This document shows positions 47,586 to 57,853 of a stretch of 64,000 nucleotides of DNA, one piece after another. The stretch covers positions 267,827,425-267,891,424 of the forward strand of contig NC_081415.1 in NCBI RefSeq assembly GCF_030272615.1, in the 5' to 3' direction. Position numbers and translations under genes: made by a program. This stretch comes from Cryptomeria japonica (lineage: Eukaryota; Streptophyta; Pinopsida; Cupressales; Cupressaceae). The first letter of the stretch is position 1, and every line of letters starts with the position of its first letter. The notes beneath the pieces were generated by a model that saw only the letters and a list, made by a program, of their open reading frames with translations, searched no databases and was not told the origin of the DNA.

Positions 47586-49076
47586 TGTTGACATTATAAC
47601 AGACAAGGAGAGAATGTTGGCATTTCAATAAGGATATTGAGAAGGTTGTTGATGATTATGGATATAACTGATCAAGGATGTTTTACTGTCTTAATATTAC
47701 TATTTTGTCATTGATGTCAAGAAATTGATTTTCTAATTCAATATGATGTTGCCATATCTTAAGAAGTATGATTTGATGAGTATAAAGATGTCGGTAAAAG
47801 ACACAGAAAGAATGTGATGAATAAGGGGAGAAATAATTTATTCAATGGGCAACTATTACCGAGTTAGACAATGATGAGATAATGATGTTTAGATTGTTTT
47901 GATATCATACATATGTTATTGATTGTAAGGTTAATACTATACTATGTTACCGAGCAAATAACCTAGTCGGTAAATCCTAAGGTTATCGCTATCGGTTAAT
48001 GAAGGCAGAATGTCTACCGAGTAAAGTTTAGTATTTACCGAGTTGCAACCGAGTAATAACAGAATGCATTAAATGATTACATGCATTATTTAATGAAGGA
48101 AGCTGATGAGCTGGCTATGATTAAATGATTGGTATGTCGTGAATGAAGTTTGTTAAAGAATCTATGGCAAAGGAAAATCGACAGAAAGATCTACAGCGCA
48201 GATTGAACCGCAATACCCGAGCACAAGTTCCAAGGTGGGGTAAAGCATTTTCTGATTGAAGGATACATTGAACCTAGTCAAAGTTTGAAGATCTGATGGC
48301 TATGATTGATCATGGGAAATGTGATCAAGGAGATTAAGCGGTTAGCTATTGTTTATAAATAAGGCACTGTTGATAAACAATGTATGCGGGCAAGTGTATG
48401 CACAGGGATGCTACATAGTGATTACCGAGCACTGAAACTTGAAGAACTATTTTGAATAACAGAGTATAGAGCCCAATAGATGGACAAGATTAGTTATATG
48501 TCTATATTGTATTGAGAAAATAAGAATCTGCTTTAGCATTTTAAATGTGAAGTTGTAGATAGATTTTTATTACTGTTATTTTGTAAAGTAACAAAAAATC
48601 TCTTAACTGAGTGGACTTAACAGTCTTATTTGTAAAACCCTCTAGCAAGGTGAAATTTTGATTGAGTGTTTGAAATCCTTTAACAAGGTCACTTCTAACA
48701 AGGTGAAGATCCTAACAGATCTGAGGGAAATCCCTTAACCGAGTCACATCTAGCAATGTGTTTGTAATCTTTAACAGGATTTGTTTTTAACCGAGCATAC
48801 TCTAGAAGAGTATATTTCTTAGTGGGTCTGAAATCCCACAGTGGTTTTTCCTTATTTGGGTTTCCACGTTAAATCTGATGTTATGTGGACTATGATGTTT
48901 ATATACTTTTGAGTTTGCATGTTTAGTAGTTTTGGTTATATTACTGAAGTATATGTTACTGAGGTTGAATCTGATGTTTTTATGGAAGATTAAAGTTGTA
49001 TGATTCACCCCCCCCCCCCCCCCTCTCATCTTATTAGCTTGGAATTTGTACTTAACATTAAGTATCAGAACTATCA
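47586..49076 (+). repeat. 5' LTR of the inner element
   Basis: Starts TGTTGACATTATAACAG and ends cagaactatca. It contains many ACCGAG motifs (for example near 47857, 47948, 48016, 48036, 48048), a TATAAAT box (48354-48360) and, near its end, the 'gtggtttttcc' block and a C-run of about 17 (from about 49008). It has 14 extra bases near its end (cttaacattaag region) that the 3' LTR lacks. Confidence 0.9.
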
Positions 49077-49090
49077 ATTGCTATCAGAGC
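49077..49090 (+). promoter_or_regulatory. Primer-binding site of the inner element
   Basis: ATTGCTATCAGAGC begins directly after the 5' LTR and matches the initiator-tRNA-Met site except for one base (GCTATC for GGTATC). Confidence 0.85.
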
Positions 49091-49140
49091 TTTGGACTCC
49101 GAAAGAAAAGTTTAAAGGTACTCGAGGCAAAGATCCAAAG

Positions 49141-50106
49141 ATGTATAAGAGGGATGCACTGAAGTTGAACAAGTCAAGTTTCTCTACATGGCAGAAAAGG
49201 ATGAAGCTGCACCTATCAGGAGTTGGAGAATATGTTGTATATTATCTATAGAATGATTTCATTACACCGAGCACCTATCCATTGACAATGGAAGAGATAA
49301 AGGCAAAGCAAGAAAATATCCAAGCAATGATTGAAATAACATCTGCATTGACCGACTCAAAGTTTAATGATCTAGAAGGCTGCAATGATGCAAAGGCAAT
49401 GTGGGACAAGCTAATATCTGTGTATGGCGGTGATGAACATGTACAAAGAGAAAAAGTGGACAGTCTAAGAGGACAACTTGAATCTATGAGGATGAATGAA
49501 GGTGAGAACATAACCCAGTACAGTACAAGACTACAGGAGATTGTCAATCAAATCAAAGGAGCAACTGGAACCATTGAAGAAAAGGATATAACAAGTAAGT
49601 TGTTAAGAACCCTTCTACCATCTTATGCAATCCGAGTCTCTGCAATCAATGAATTAAGGTCTGTACCCAATATGCCAGTTTCTTTAGATGCTACTATTGG
49701 TAAGCTACATGCATTTGAGTTAAGTAACTTTGATAACAGTGGGTCTTTGGTAAATAAAGTTGAATCTGCATTTAGTTCTTTTCATCTTGATGAATCTAAT
49801 TATTACAATGAACGAAAGTATAAGTACTCTGGAGGAGATCACAGTGGAGCAAGTAAAAGATTTCGTAAGAACATGGAAGAAGTACACAAACTGTATGAGG
49901 AAATCAAAAAGCAAGAAGAGTTTGAAGCACGATTAGCCAGAAGGTTACCGAGAGGCAAAGGTAAGTATAAAGGAAAACTACCTTTGAAATATTTCAATTG
50001 TGATAAGATAGGACATATGGCTTCTAACTGTCCTGACAAAGAATCTACTGAAAAGAGAGATTACCGAGATGACAGACAGAAAGATAATCATTACAAAGGA
50101 CACTGA
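49141..50106 (+). pseudogene. Copia gag (UBN2-type) of the inner element
   Basis: The ATG at 49141 opens MYKRDALKLNKSSFSTWQKR, the usual start of the copia gag domain (short N-terminus, then a W in F.TW...M). A TAG at 49249 interrupts it. Then come AKAMWDKLISVYGG (about 49396) and KVDSLRGQLESMRMNEGENI and ITSKLLRTLLPSYA, all classic UBN2 motifs. A basic, helical stretch leads to one zinc knuckle, YFNCDKIGHMASNC, whose first Cys is Tyr. Gag forms the particle shell. The frame meets a TGA at 50104 and continues in the same frame into protease, so gag-pol was one polyprotein. Confidence 0.9.
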
Positions 50107-51264
50107 GACTTCAGAAGAAGAGATAGAAAGACATGCTTAATAGCTGATGAGGAATCCAATGATGATAAATCAGATGAAACTGATACAGAGGAAGTAGTTT
50201 ATGTGGCTATCAAAGATGGATTAGATGAAGAAAGGTATGAGGAAAAAGCCCTAATATCTCACATAAATACTAATGATTCTTGGATCATAGATAGTGGATG
50301 CTCACATCACATGACAGGTGATAAATGCAAGTTTGTTATGTTAGAAGACTATGATGGAGGCTATGTAAGATTTGGCAATGATGCACCATGTCTGGTAAAA
50401 GGTAAAGGATCCATAACACTTCTTGACAATGCAAAGTGCAATGATGTTTATTGGGATGAAGGTTTGAAATATAATTTGTTGAGTGTAGCACAGCTAAACA
50501 ATACAGGATACCGAATAGAATTTCAGAAAGGAATTGTAAAAGTTTATGACAAGAATGGAAAGTTAGCTACTACCGGGACACAAACAAAAGGTAACACATT
50601 TCACCTTGACTCAACTCGGAATAAGTGTCTGTATGCAAAGATAGATGATACCTGGTTATGGCATAAAAGGTTTTGTCATGTAAATTTTGATAATCTGATC
50701 AAAATAAGCAAGAAGCATCGAGTAAGAGGTCTACCGAGTCTTGAAAAACTTGAGAATGCTATGTGCCAAGGATGCCAGATGGGTAAAATGAAAAGATCAA
50801 GCTTTACAAGTAAGTCCTACACTTCTAAAGGAATTTTAGATCTTGTGCACACTGATCTTTGTGGTCCTATGAAAGTTCAAAGTTATTATGGTGATAAATA
50901 TTTCATATTATTTGTGGATGATTACTCAAGGATGATGTCAGTTATGTTTTTAAAAGAAAAATATGAAGCTTTTCAAATGTTTAAATGGTACAAGGCAAGA
51001 GTTGAAAATGAAACAAGAAGACAACTGAAATGTCTTAGATCAGATAGAGGAGGAGAGTTCACATCTGATGACTTCAACTTATTCTGCAATGATCATGGTA
51101 TAAAAAGACAAGTCTCTGCACTGAGAACTCCACAACAAAATGGAATTGCTGAGAGAAGAAACAAATCTATTGTGGATTGTGCCAGAACCCTGATGATTGA
51201 AAAGAAAGTGCCACAAACATTTTGGAGAGAATCAATAAGCACAGCAGTTTACACCCTAAACTGA
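50107..51264 (+). pseudogene. Copia protease and integrase core of the inner element
   Basis: In frame with gag. The aspartic protease has WIIDSGCSHHMTG (catalytic Asp at 50290). The GAG-pre-integrase zinc finger follows, with H at 50662 and 50677 and C at 50764 and 50773 (CQGCQMGK). The integrase core carries the D,D,E triad: Asp in HTDLCGPM (50854), Asp in FVDDYSRM (50917) and Glu in NGIAERRNKS (51151). Protease matures the polyprotein, and integrase joins element cDNA to host DNA. A TGA at 51262 (probably a former CGA) breaks the frame; the sequence continues in the same frame afterwards. Confidence 0.9.
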
Positions 51265-51945
51265 GTACAACTGAAGAAAGGAACTTTGAAGACACCATAT
51301 GAAATCTGGTATGACAAGAAACCCAATGTAAGTTATTTTAAAATCTTTGGAAGTAGATGTTATGTACACAAAGATGGTAGAAATGGAAAGTTTGATCAGA
51401 AAAGTGAAGAAGGAACATTTCTTGGTTATTCTTCTAGAAGCAAAGCATTTAAATGTCTGATCAAATCATCTAACAAAATAGTAGAAAGTGAAAATGTGAA
51501 AATTGATGAATTTGCTTAAAGAAATGATGAAGGAAATTCCAAGGAACCAGAAGATTATGATGAATTTGTCTATGTTCAACCGACAAGTCTTACCAGGAGA
51601 ACTGTTGAAGGAAATGAAGGGAATATTCAGTTACCGAGTGATGAAGAAGATCGTACAGAGCCTATCGAGTCTGTATTAGCCAAGTATGTCAGAAGACATC
51701 ATGCATCAAGTCAGATTATGGGAGATAAAGATGATCCAGTGATGACAAGGAACAAACTGAGACAAAACACATGTTTGATATCTGAATTTCAACCGAGAAT
51801 AGTGAAAGAGGCATTTAATAGTGAAGATTGGATAAATGTTATTACATAAGAGATTGATCAAAGCAAGAAGAATGACACATGGACACTGGTCCCAAGACCG
51901 AAGGACAAAAATGTAATCGATACAAAGTGGATTTTCAGAAACAAG
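51265..51945 (+). pseudogene. Integrase C-terminal part and linker to RT, inner element
   Basis: Same frame. TPYEIWYDKKPNVSYFKIFG and SRCYVHKDGRNGKFD are the conserved tail of copia integrase (usual 'TPYEAWTGKKPSVSHLRVFGC'). After GTFLGYSSRSKAFK and a TAA at 51517 comes an acidic linker (51520-51840), then [20 protein letters not shown], the start of the RT domain, after a TAA at 51847. Both TAA codons stand where Gln-type codons are expected. Confidence 0.85.
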
Positions 51946-52581
51946 TTGAATGAAAAAGGTGAGGTCATTCGAAATAAAGCAAGACTAGTTTGCAAAGGTT
52001 ATGCCCAAGAAGAAGGAATTGATTATGGTGAGACTTTTGCACCTGTGGCAAGACTAGAAGGAGTAAGAACATTGTTGGCATATGTTGCTTACAACAATTT
52101 TAAGGTATATCAAATGGATGTCAAATCTGCATTTCTGAATGGTATATTAGAAGAAGAAGTTTTTATTGAACAACCTGAAGGATTTGCTGAAGACAATAAT
52201 AAAGATCAGGTATGTGAATTGAACAAAGCTTTATATGGTCTGAAACAAGCACCTAGAGCATGGTATGAAAGATTGCACTCTTATTTAATCAAGATTGGTT
52301 TTATAAGAACAAGTGAAAACAGTAACATGTACATGAAGAATGATGAAAATGGAATACTGATCTCAGCCATATTTGTTGATGATATTATATTTTGTGGAAA
52401 TGACTCTTTATGCAAGAACTTTGGAAATGAAATGAGCAAAGAATTTGAGATGTCATTAATCGGTGAGATAAAGTATTTTATAGGTTTACAGATACTGCAA
52501 ATGAAAAATGAGATTTTCATTACTCAATCCAAGTACATAAAGGAAATCTTGAAGAAGTTGGAATGGAGGATTCAAAACTAG
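51946..52581 (+). pseudogene. Copia reverse transcriptase (RVT_2) of the inner element
   Basis: Contains [52 protein letters not shown] and the catalytic FVDDII box (D at 52378 and 52381; usually YVDD). It then has [11 protein letters not shown] and [13 protein letters not shown]. This is the complete copia RT order. RT copies element RNA into cDNA. A one-base loss near 52557 shifts the frame, ending this reading at 52581 while the true protein continues in the next frame. Confidence 0.92.
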
Positions 52582-53310
52582 TAAGTACTCCTATGACTAC
52601 CAACTGTAAACTATCAAAGAATGATGAATCTGCATCTGTTGATGAGACACTTTACCGATCCATGATTGGAAAGTTGCAATATGTTGTTCACAGCAGGCCA
52701 GACATAGCACATGCAGTAGGTATAGTTGCAAGATTCTCTGCAGACCCTAAGGAAACACACATGACAACAATCAAGAGAATTTTCAGATACTTGAAAGGCA
52801 CTGAGGATTATGGCTTAGTATATCAAAAAGGAAATGACTTTGATTTAAAAGTTTATACTGATGCTGACTGGGCAGGCAACATTGATGACAAAAAAAGCAC
52901 AAGTGGAGGAGCTTTCTTTTTAGGAGAAAGACTAATGAGTTGGCTTAGCAAGAAACAAGGATGTGTTTCACAATCAACAGCAGAAGCTGAATACGTTGTT
53001 GCAGCATTGAATTGTACCAACATAGCATGGATCAAACAACTGCTGGAAGGTATAAATGAGAAAGTTACCGAGCCAATAACTATATTCTGTGACAATACTA
53101 GTGCCATTAACATTTCAAAGAATCTTGTTATGCACTCTAAGACAAAGCACATCTCTATCAAATATCATTATCTTAGAGAAGAAAGTGGTGTTGGAATATG
53201 TTAGCACAAAAGAACAAATAGCAGATATCTTCACCAAGCCATTACCAAGGGACACTTTTGAGTATCTCAGAAGTAAGTTAGGGGTCGTACCCCTATCTTC
53301 TACTCACTAA
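52563..53310 (+). pseudogene. Copia RNase H domain and polyprotein C-terminus, inner element
   Basis: After the shift, [18 protein letters not shown] leads into YRSMIGKLQYVVHSRPDIAH and the RNase H active-site strings YTDADWAGNIDDKKSTSG, STAEAEYVVA and CDNTSAI. Then come MHSKTKHISIKYHYLRE and, after a second shift near 53175 that restores the original frame, STKEQIADIFTKPLP. The frame closes with TAA at 53308-53310. RNase H removes the RNA strand during cDNA synthesis. The motif set is complete. Confidence 0.92.
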
Positions 53311-53715
53311 CCGAGTTCGATGAAAGCATCAATTCAATGACTCTACAGAATATCTTTTAGGAGTTGATGTTGATTTACACACTTTAGGAGGTTTTCTAAA
53401 TGTGTGTAGGAAACAATACATGAAATAGGAATTGATGACACAAATGCTCTGACCGAGACTAAGTTGACACATAACAGCAGGAAATCACTTCATATAGGAA
53501 GAAATTATGTTTTAGTTCTTTACTTTTTGGCATTGTTTTTCAAAGGGGGAGAAGACTGAAGAAAAGCAAGACTGAAGAGAAAAGAGGAGAAGACTAATGT
53601 ATGGGGGAGAATTCTGATGACAGGGTAGAGCATTTCAGCATTTCAGAATCTCACAGCAATCCGAATCAATTAGGTCAAATCAATTGGTTTTGCCATCAAT
53701 GCTAAAGGGGGAGAT
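53311..53715 (+). other. 3' untranslated region of the inner element with polypurine tract
   Basis: Non-coding sequence carrying 'ttcaaagggggagaagac', 'atgggggagaat' and finally 'gctaaagggggagat' (53701-53715) directly against the 3' LTR. The last is the polypurine tract for plus-strand priming. Confidence 0.8.
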
Positions 53716-55206
53716 TGTTGGCATTATAATAGACAAGGAGAGATTGTTGGCATTTCAATAAGGATATTGAGAAGGTTGTTGATGATTATGGATATAACTG
53801 ATCAAGGATGTTTTACTGTCTTAATATTATTATTTTGTCATTGATGTCAAGAAATTGATTTTCTAATTCAGTATGATGTTGCCATATCTTAAGAAGTATG
53901 ATTTGATGAGTATAAAGATGTCGGTAAAAGACACAGAAAGAATGTGATGAATAAGGGGAGAAATAAGTTATTCAATGGGCAACTATTACCGAGTTAGACA
54001 ATGATGAGATCATGATGTTTAGATTGTTTTGATATCATACATATGTTATTGATTGTAAGGTTAATACTATACTATGTTACCAAGCAAATAACCTAGTCGG
54101 TAAACCCTAAGGTTATCACTATCGGTTAATGAAGGCAGAATGTCTACCGAGTAAAGTTTAGTATTTACCGAGTTGCAACCGAGTAACAACATAATGCATT
54201 AAATGATTACATGCATTATTTAATGAAGGAAGCTGATGAGCTGGCTATGATTAAATGAATGGTATGTCGTGAATGAAGTTTGTTAAAGAATCTATGGCAA
54301 AGGAAAATCGACAGAAAGATCTACAGCGCAGATTGAACCGCAATACCCTAGCACAAGTTCCAAGAAATGTATGCAAGTTCCAAGGTGGGGTAAAACATTT
54401 TCTGATCGAAGGATACATTGAACCTAGTCAAAGTTTGAAGATTTGATGGCTATGATTGATCATGGGAAATGTGATCAAGGAGATTAAGCGGTTAGCTATT
54501 GTTTATAAATAAGGAACTGTAGATAAACAATGTATGTGGGCAAGTGTATGCATAGGGATGCTACATAGTGATTACCGAGCACTAAAGCTTGAAGACCTAT
54601 TTTGAATAACAAAGTATAGAGCCCAGCAGATGGACAAGATTAGTTCTATGTCTATATTGTATTGAGCAAATAAGAATCTGCTTTAGCATTTTAGATGTGA
54701 AGTTGCAAATAGATTTTTATTACTATTATTTTGTAAAGTAATAGAAAATCTCTTAACCGAGTGGACTTAACAGTCTTATTTGTAAAACCCTCTAGCAAGG
54801 TGACATTCTGATTGAGTGTTTGAAATCCTTTAACAAGGTCACTTCTAACAAGGTGAAGATCCTAATAGATCTGAGGGAAATCCCTTAACCGAGTCACATC
54901 TAGCAATGTGTTTGTAATCTTTAATAGGATTTGCTTTTAACCGAGCATACTCTAGAAGAGTATATTTCTTAGTGGGTCCGAAATCCCACAATGGTTTTTC
55001 CCTATTTGGGTTTCCATGTTAAATTTGGTGTTATGTGGACTATGATGTTTATATGCTTTTGAGTTTGCATGTTTAGCAGTTTTGGTTATATTACTGAAGT
55101 ATATGTTACCGAGGTTGAATCTGATGTTTTTATGGAAGATTAAAGTTGTATGATTCACCCCCCCCCCTCTCATCTTATTAGCTTGGAATCTGTATCAGAA
55201 CTATCA
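53716..55206 (+). repeat. 3' LTR of the inner element
   Basis: Starts TGTTGGCATTATAATAG and ends cagaactatca, with a TATAAAT box at 54504-54510. Relative to the 5' LTR it has a 20 bp tandem insertion near 54361-54380 (aagttccaagaaatgtatgc repeats 'aagttccaag'), a shorter C-run (nine) and lacks 14 bases near the end. Confidence 0.9.
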
Positions 55207-55211
55207 ATAAT

Positions 55212-55568
55212 TTGATTCAAATCTCTAATTCTTATAACCCGACAATGAACCCAACAAGTTCTTTAGATGGTCCAATTTTGGTGGTCATGGATCAAATTTT
55301 GAGGTTAGAAAAGGAAAGGAACAGTATAATAAGAAGAGCAACAAAGCTCAAAAATTTTATAGGTCCTCGGCTTGATAATCTGTTATTTCACAAGACTTGG
55401 TGTGTATCCAACATGCAGATGGAGGATCCCACCGAATCAAACACAATTGAATATTATTCCAGTCTCTTGAATGGATTCATCACCATTCTTTATTCTCTCA
55501 AGCAAGGTTGGGACAAATACTTCTCATTTTTTAAGACTATGTATGCTAACATTTTGAAACTTGTATAG
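55212..55568 (+). pseudogene. Long unidentified extra ORF of the outer element, part 2
   Basis: Directly after the nested element's target duplication the same reading frame resumes (codon start 55212). It continues for about 118 codons (for example LRLEKERNSIIRRATKLKNF and FITILYSLKQGWDKYFSFF) to a TAG at 55566-55568. Removing the insert and one ATAAT joins the two parts without a shift. This part has no internal stop, is predicted helical and is unidentified. The whole ORF was therefore about 1100 codons. Confidence 0.7.
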
Positions 55569-55783
55569 AACCGGTATATATATATATATTTGTACAACAT
55601 TTTTGGTGGGCACCCCACTTTGTCATTGATGTCAAAGGGGGAGAAGTACAGTGAAAAATGTATATATAGCTCAGGGGGAGTATATCAGATGTATATAGCA
55701 TGAGTGTATAGGTTAGGGGGAGTAGATTTAGAGATGGTATCATTTTTCACATGAGTGTTGCCATCAATTCCAAAGGCAGAAAT
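55569..55783 (+). other. 3' untranslated region and polypurine tracts of the outer element
   Basis: Contains 'gtcattgatgtcaaaggggg', then 'tcagggggag', 'gttagggggag' and finally 'ccatcaattccaaaggcaga' just before the LTR. Repeated GGGGGAG tracts are common in copia 3' regions and serve as plus-strand primers. The last one, at the LTR, has lost its G-run. Confidence 0.65.
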
Positions 55784-56761
55784 TGTTGGCAATTGACACT
55801 CATCTGGTAAGGTAAATTGCATTTAGGGTTGTCATTGATGGAAAATCATCTTTAGGTGTTGACAATTCTTATTGAGATTCATTGTCTTATCATTTTGTAT
55901 TATTTGGGCCAACCGATATACACTATGCACAATTGATACATACACTATGCTTTATTCTTAATAACCGGTTAGTCTTGGTACTGGTAACGTGTAATTTGGA
56001 ACCCGGTTAAGTATAGGAGCTAGTTAAGATATTTTGGGACCACGGCAATATCTTTGAAGGAATTCATGGTAGTGTGTGAAGGCTAAAACCAACATAATCA
56101 TTGGATAATGTATGATATACTTTATAATCCGGCAATCGACATAATTATTTTTCTCATTGAGGCCGACATGGTGAAAAGTTAAAGGGTATTTAAGGGAGAT
56201 CTCTTAGCCATGGATTTAAGGTTAATGAAATGTGATTTTGGATGCGAATCAGTTAGAGATTGATGGTATGCAATTTGTTCAGTCAGTAAAACTTTTGTGC
56301 GCAGTTCCAACTGGTAGCAGAACAGAGTATCAGTAAATCGGTTCACAGAGGAGGTTGATAGAGCATAAACCAGAACTTATCTAGCATGGTCAAATGCAAT
56401 CTATAAGTTCATTTTTATTTGTAATCATTGTATAATTTTGTGTAAATCAGTGAGAATTTTGTTTGAGCAGTGAACTCTAGGCGGTGAGCCTGATTGCATG
56501 TGCACTCCCCTCTATGTAATATTTGTATACCTTGATCAAGTATATAGATATTGTGGGTATCAACCCCACCATGGTTTTTCCCTTTACAGGGTTTTCCATG
56601 TATAAATATTGGTGTTATGGTTGAGCTTCTTTATGTGTTATTTGGCTTATGCACTTTAATTATATTTATTGTTAACCGGTTCATATGCAATAAGTTCATA
56701 AATTCGTTTACAGGTAGAACACTGATTCACCCTCCCCTCTCAGTGTTCTTGGATTTCAACT
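55784..56761 (+). repeat. 3' LTR of the outer element
   Basis: Starts TGTTGGCAATTGACACTC and ends ttggatttcaact, matching the 5' LTR over its length with many substitutions. The C-run is shorter (accctcccctctcagtgttc). Confidence 0.85.
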
Positions 56762-56766
56762 CATTC

Positions 56767-57848
56767 CCTTAAAATGTAAGCATGGATTGAGTACTTCATA
56801 TCAGTGGGAAGTTTAGATTTTCTAGTTTGAGATCAGCAACTAAGTATCAAATGTTTCTTGATATAGTCTCAATTTTTTTAATGGAAAATATGTTGAAGTT
56901 GTACAAAATTTATAAACAAAAATGATTAAATTGTAGAAAAATAACTAAAAATTGTGTCTCTTGTTATTAGTTATGTGAAATACAAATGAACCAGGAAAAA
57001 TTTATAAACTGGGATGATTATTATTGTATAAAAATAACTAAAACCTACACCTCTTGTTATTAGTTCTCTAAAATGCAAATTAACCAAGAATAGGATCAAA
57101 AAAGAAATGGCTTTAGAGTAAAATAACTAGTTGTTAAAAAGAGAAAGTGCTTTGGCCGGATTCTCTTATCAGCAACTCAAGCGGGGACTATAACCCAGAC
57201 TCAGGCCCAACTCCTTCCTATGCCTTCTAGCTCTTTTGACAAGAACAAAACATCTATTCATGATAATCATTTCATTGATTTGTTGGTAATAAGCATCACT
57301 GATTTGATGAAACCTAATTCGAATAGCTCATGGTCAAAAATAAAAGACAAAGGATTTTAATATTATTCTCAACATGAAGCACCAATTGCAAACAACTATA
57401 GCAATACGCAAATGGCATTTGAGTACACTAACACATTACTAGAAATTGATACTACTACAAGTTGAAAAATCAAGAGGCAATATAAATTCTTACAATACTA
57501 AACCATCAATAGAAAGAAATTCAATTATACCACTAAAAATCCTTAACTCCATTTTGTACAAAATTTATATGACTACTATACAAAAGAGCTATGTACGATG
57601 CATCATAAAAATATCTTCAACCACACGACGTTGGACCTAATTAGTTTTTGTTTTCTTGGTCAGAACAATTCATATCCTAAATCGATGGGTACAAGTCAAG
57701 GATCACCCAAAGTGAGGACAAAGAAATTTTTAAGATAGTCACTTCAAATGTAGAGAAGAAAACCCACTTTATATTAATCTATGGGCTTTAAAAAATATTA
57801 ACTACACAAGCATCAACAATCACAATAAAGCCTTAATTGTCCTGAAAA
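56767..57848. other. No gene seen
   Basis: AT-rich non-coding sequence. Two half-repeated phrases ('aaataactaaaaattgtgtct' type at about 56938 and 57027) show a small local duplication. No recognisable coding or RNA feature. Confidence 0.6.
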
Positions 57849-57853
57849 TGATT

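Larger units (their letters stand above)
47586..55206 (+). mobile_element. Inner Ty1/copia retrotransposon, nearly complete, nested in the outer element
   Basis: Two 1.49 kb LTRs (47586-49076 and 53716-55206) flank a gag-pol region in copia order (gag, protease, integrase, RT, RNase H). A perfect 5 bp target duplication ATAAT lies at 47581-47585 and 55207-55211. A primer site (ATTGCTATCAGAGC) follows the 5' LTR and a clean polypurine tract (aaagggggagat) precedes the 3' LTR. By hand I count about 50 substitutions between the LTRs (about 3.5 percent), so the insertion is moderately old. Five in-frame stops and two compensating frameshifts inactivate it. It lies in the same orientation as the outer element. 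Confidence 0.95.
42035..56761 (+). mobile_element. Outer copia-type LTR retrotransposon, pol-less, split by a nested element
   Basis: The LTRs are at 42035-43057 and 55784-56761. The flanks are CATTG (42030-42034) and CATTC (56762-56766), a 5 bp target duplication with one mismatch. A primer site ATTGGTATCAAAGC follows the 5' LTR, and a decayed polypurine tract (ccaaaggcagaaat) precedes the 3' LTR. Without the nested element the unit is about 7.1 kb. It encodes a zinc-knuckle gag remnant and one very long extra ORF but no protease, integrase, reverse transcriptase or RNase H, so it must have relied on enzymes from another element. The two LTRs differ by roughly a tenth by eye, much more than those of the inner element, consistent with its being older. 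Confidence 0.85.
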
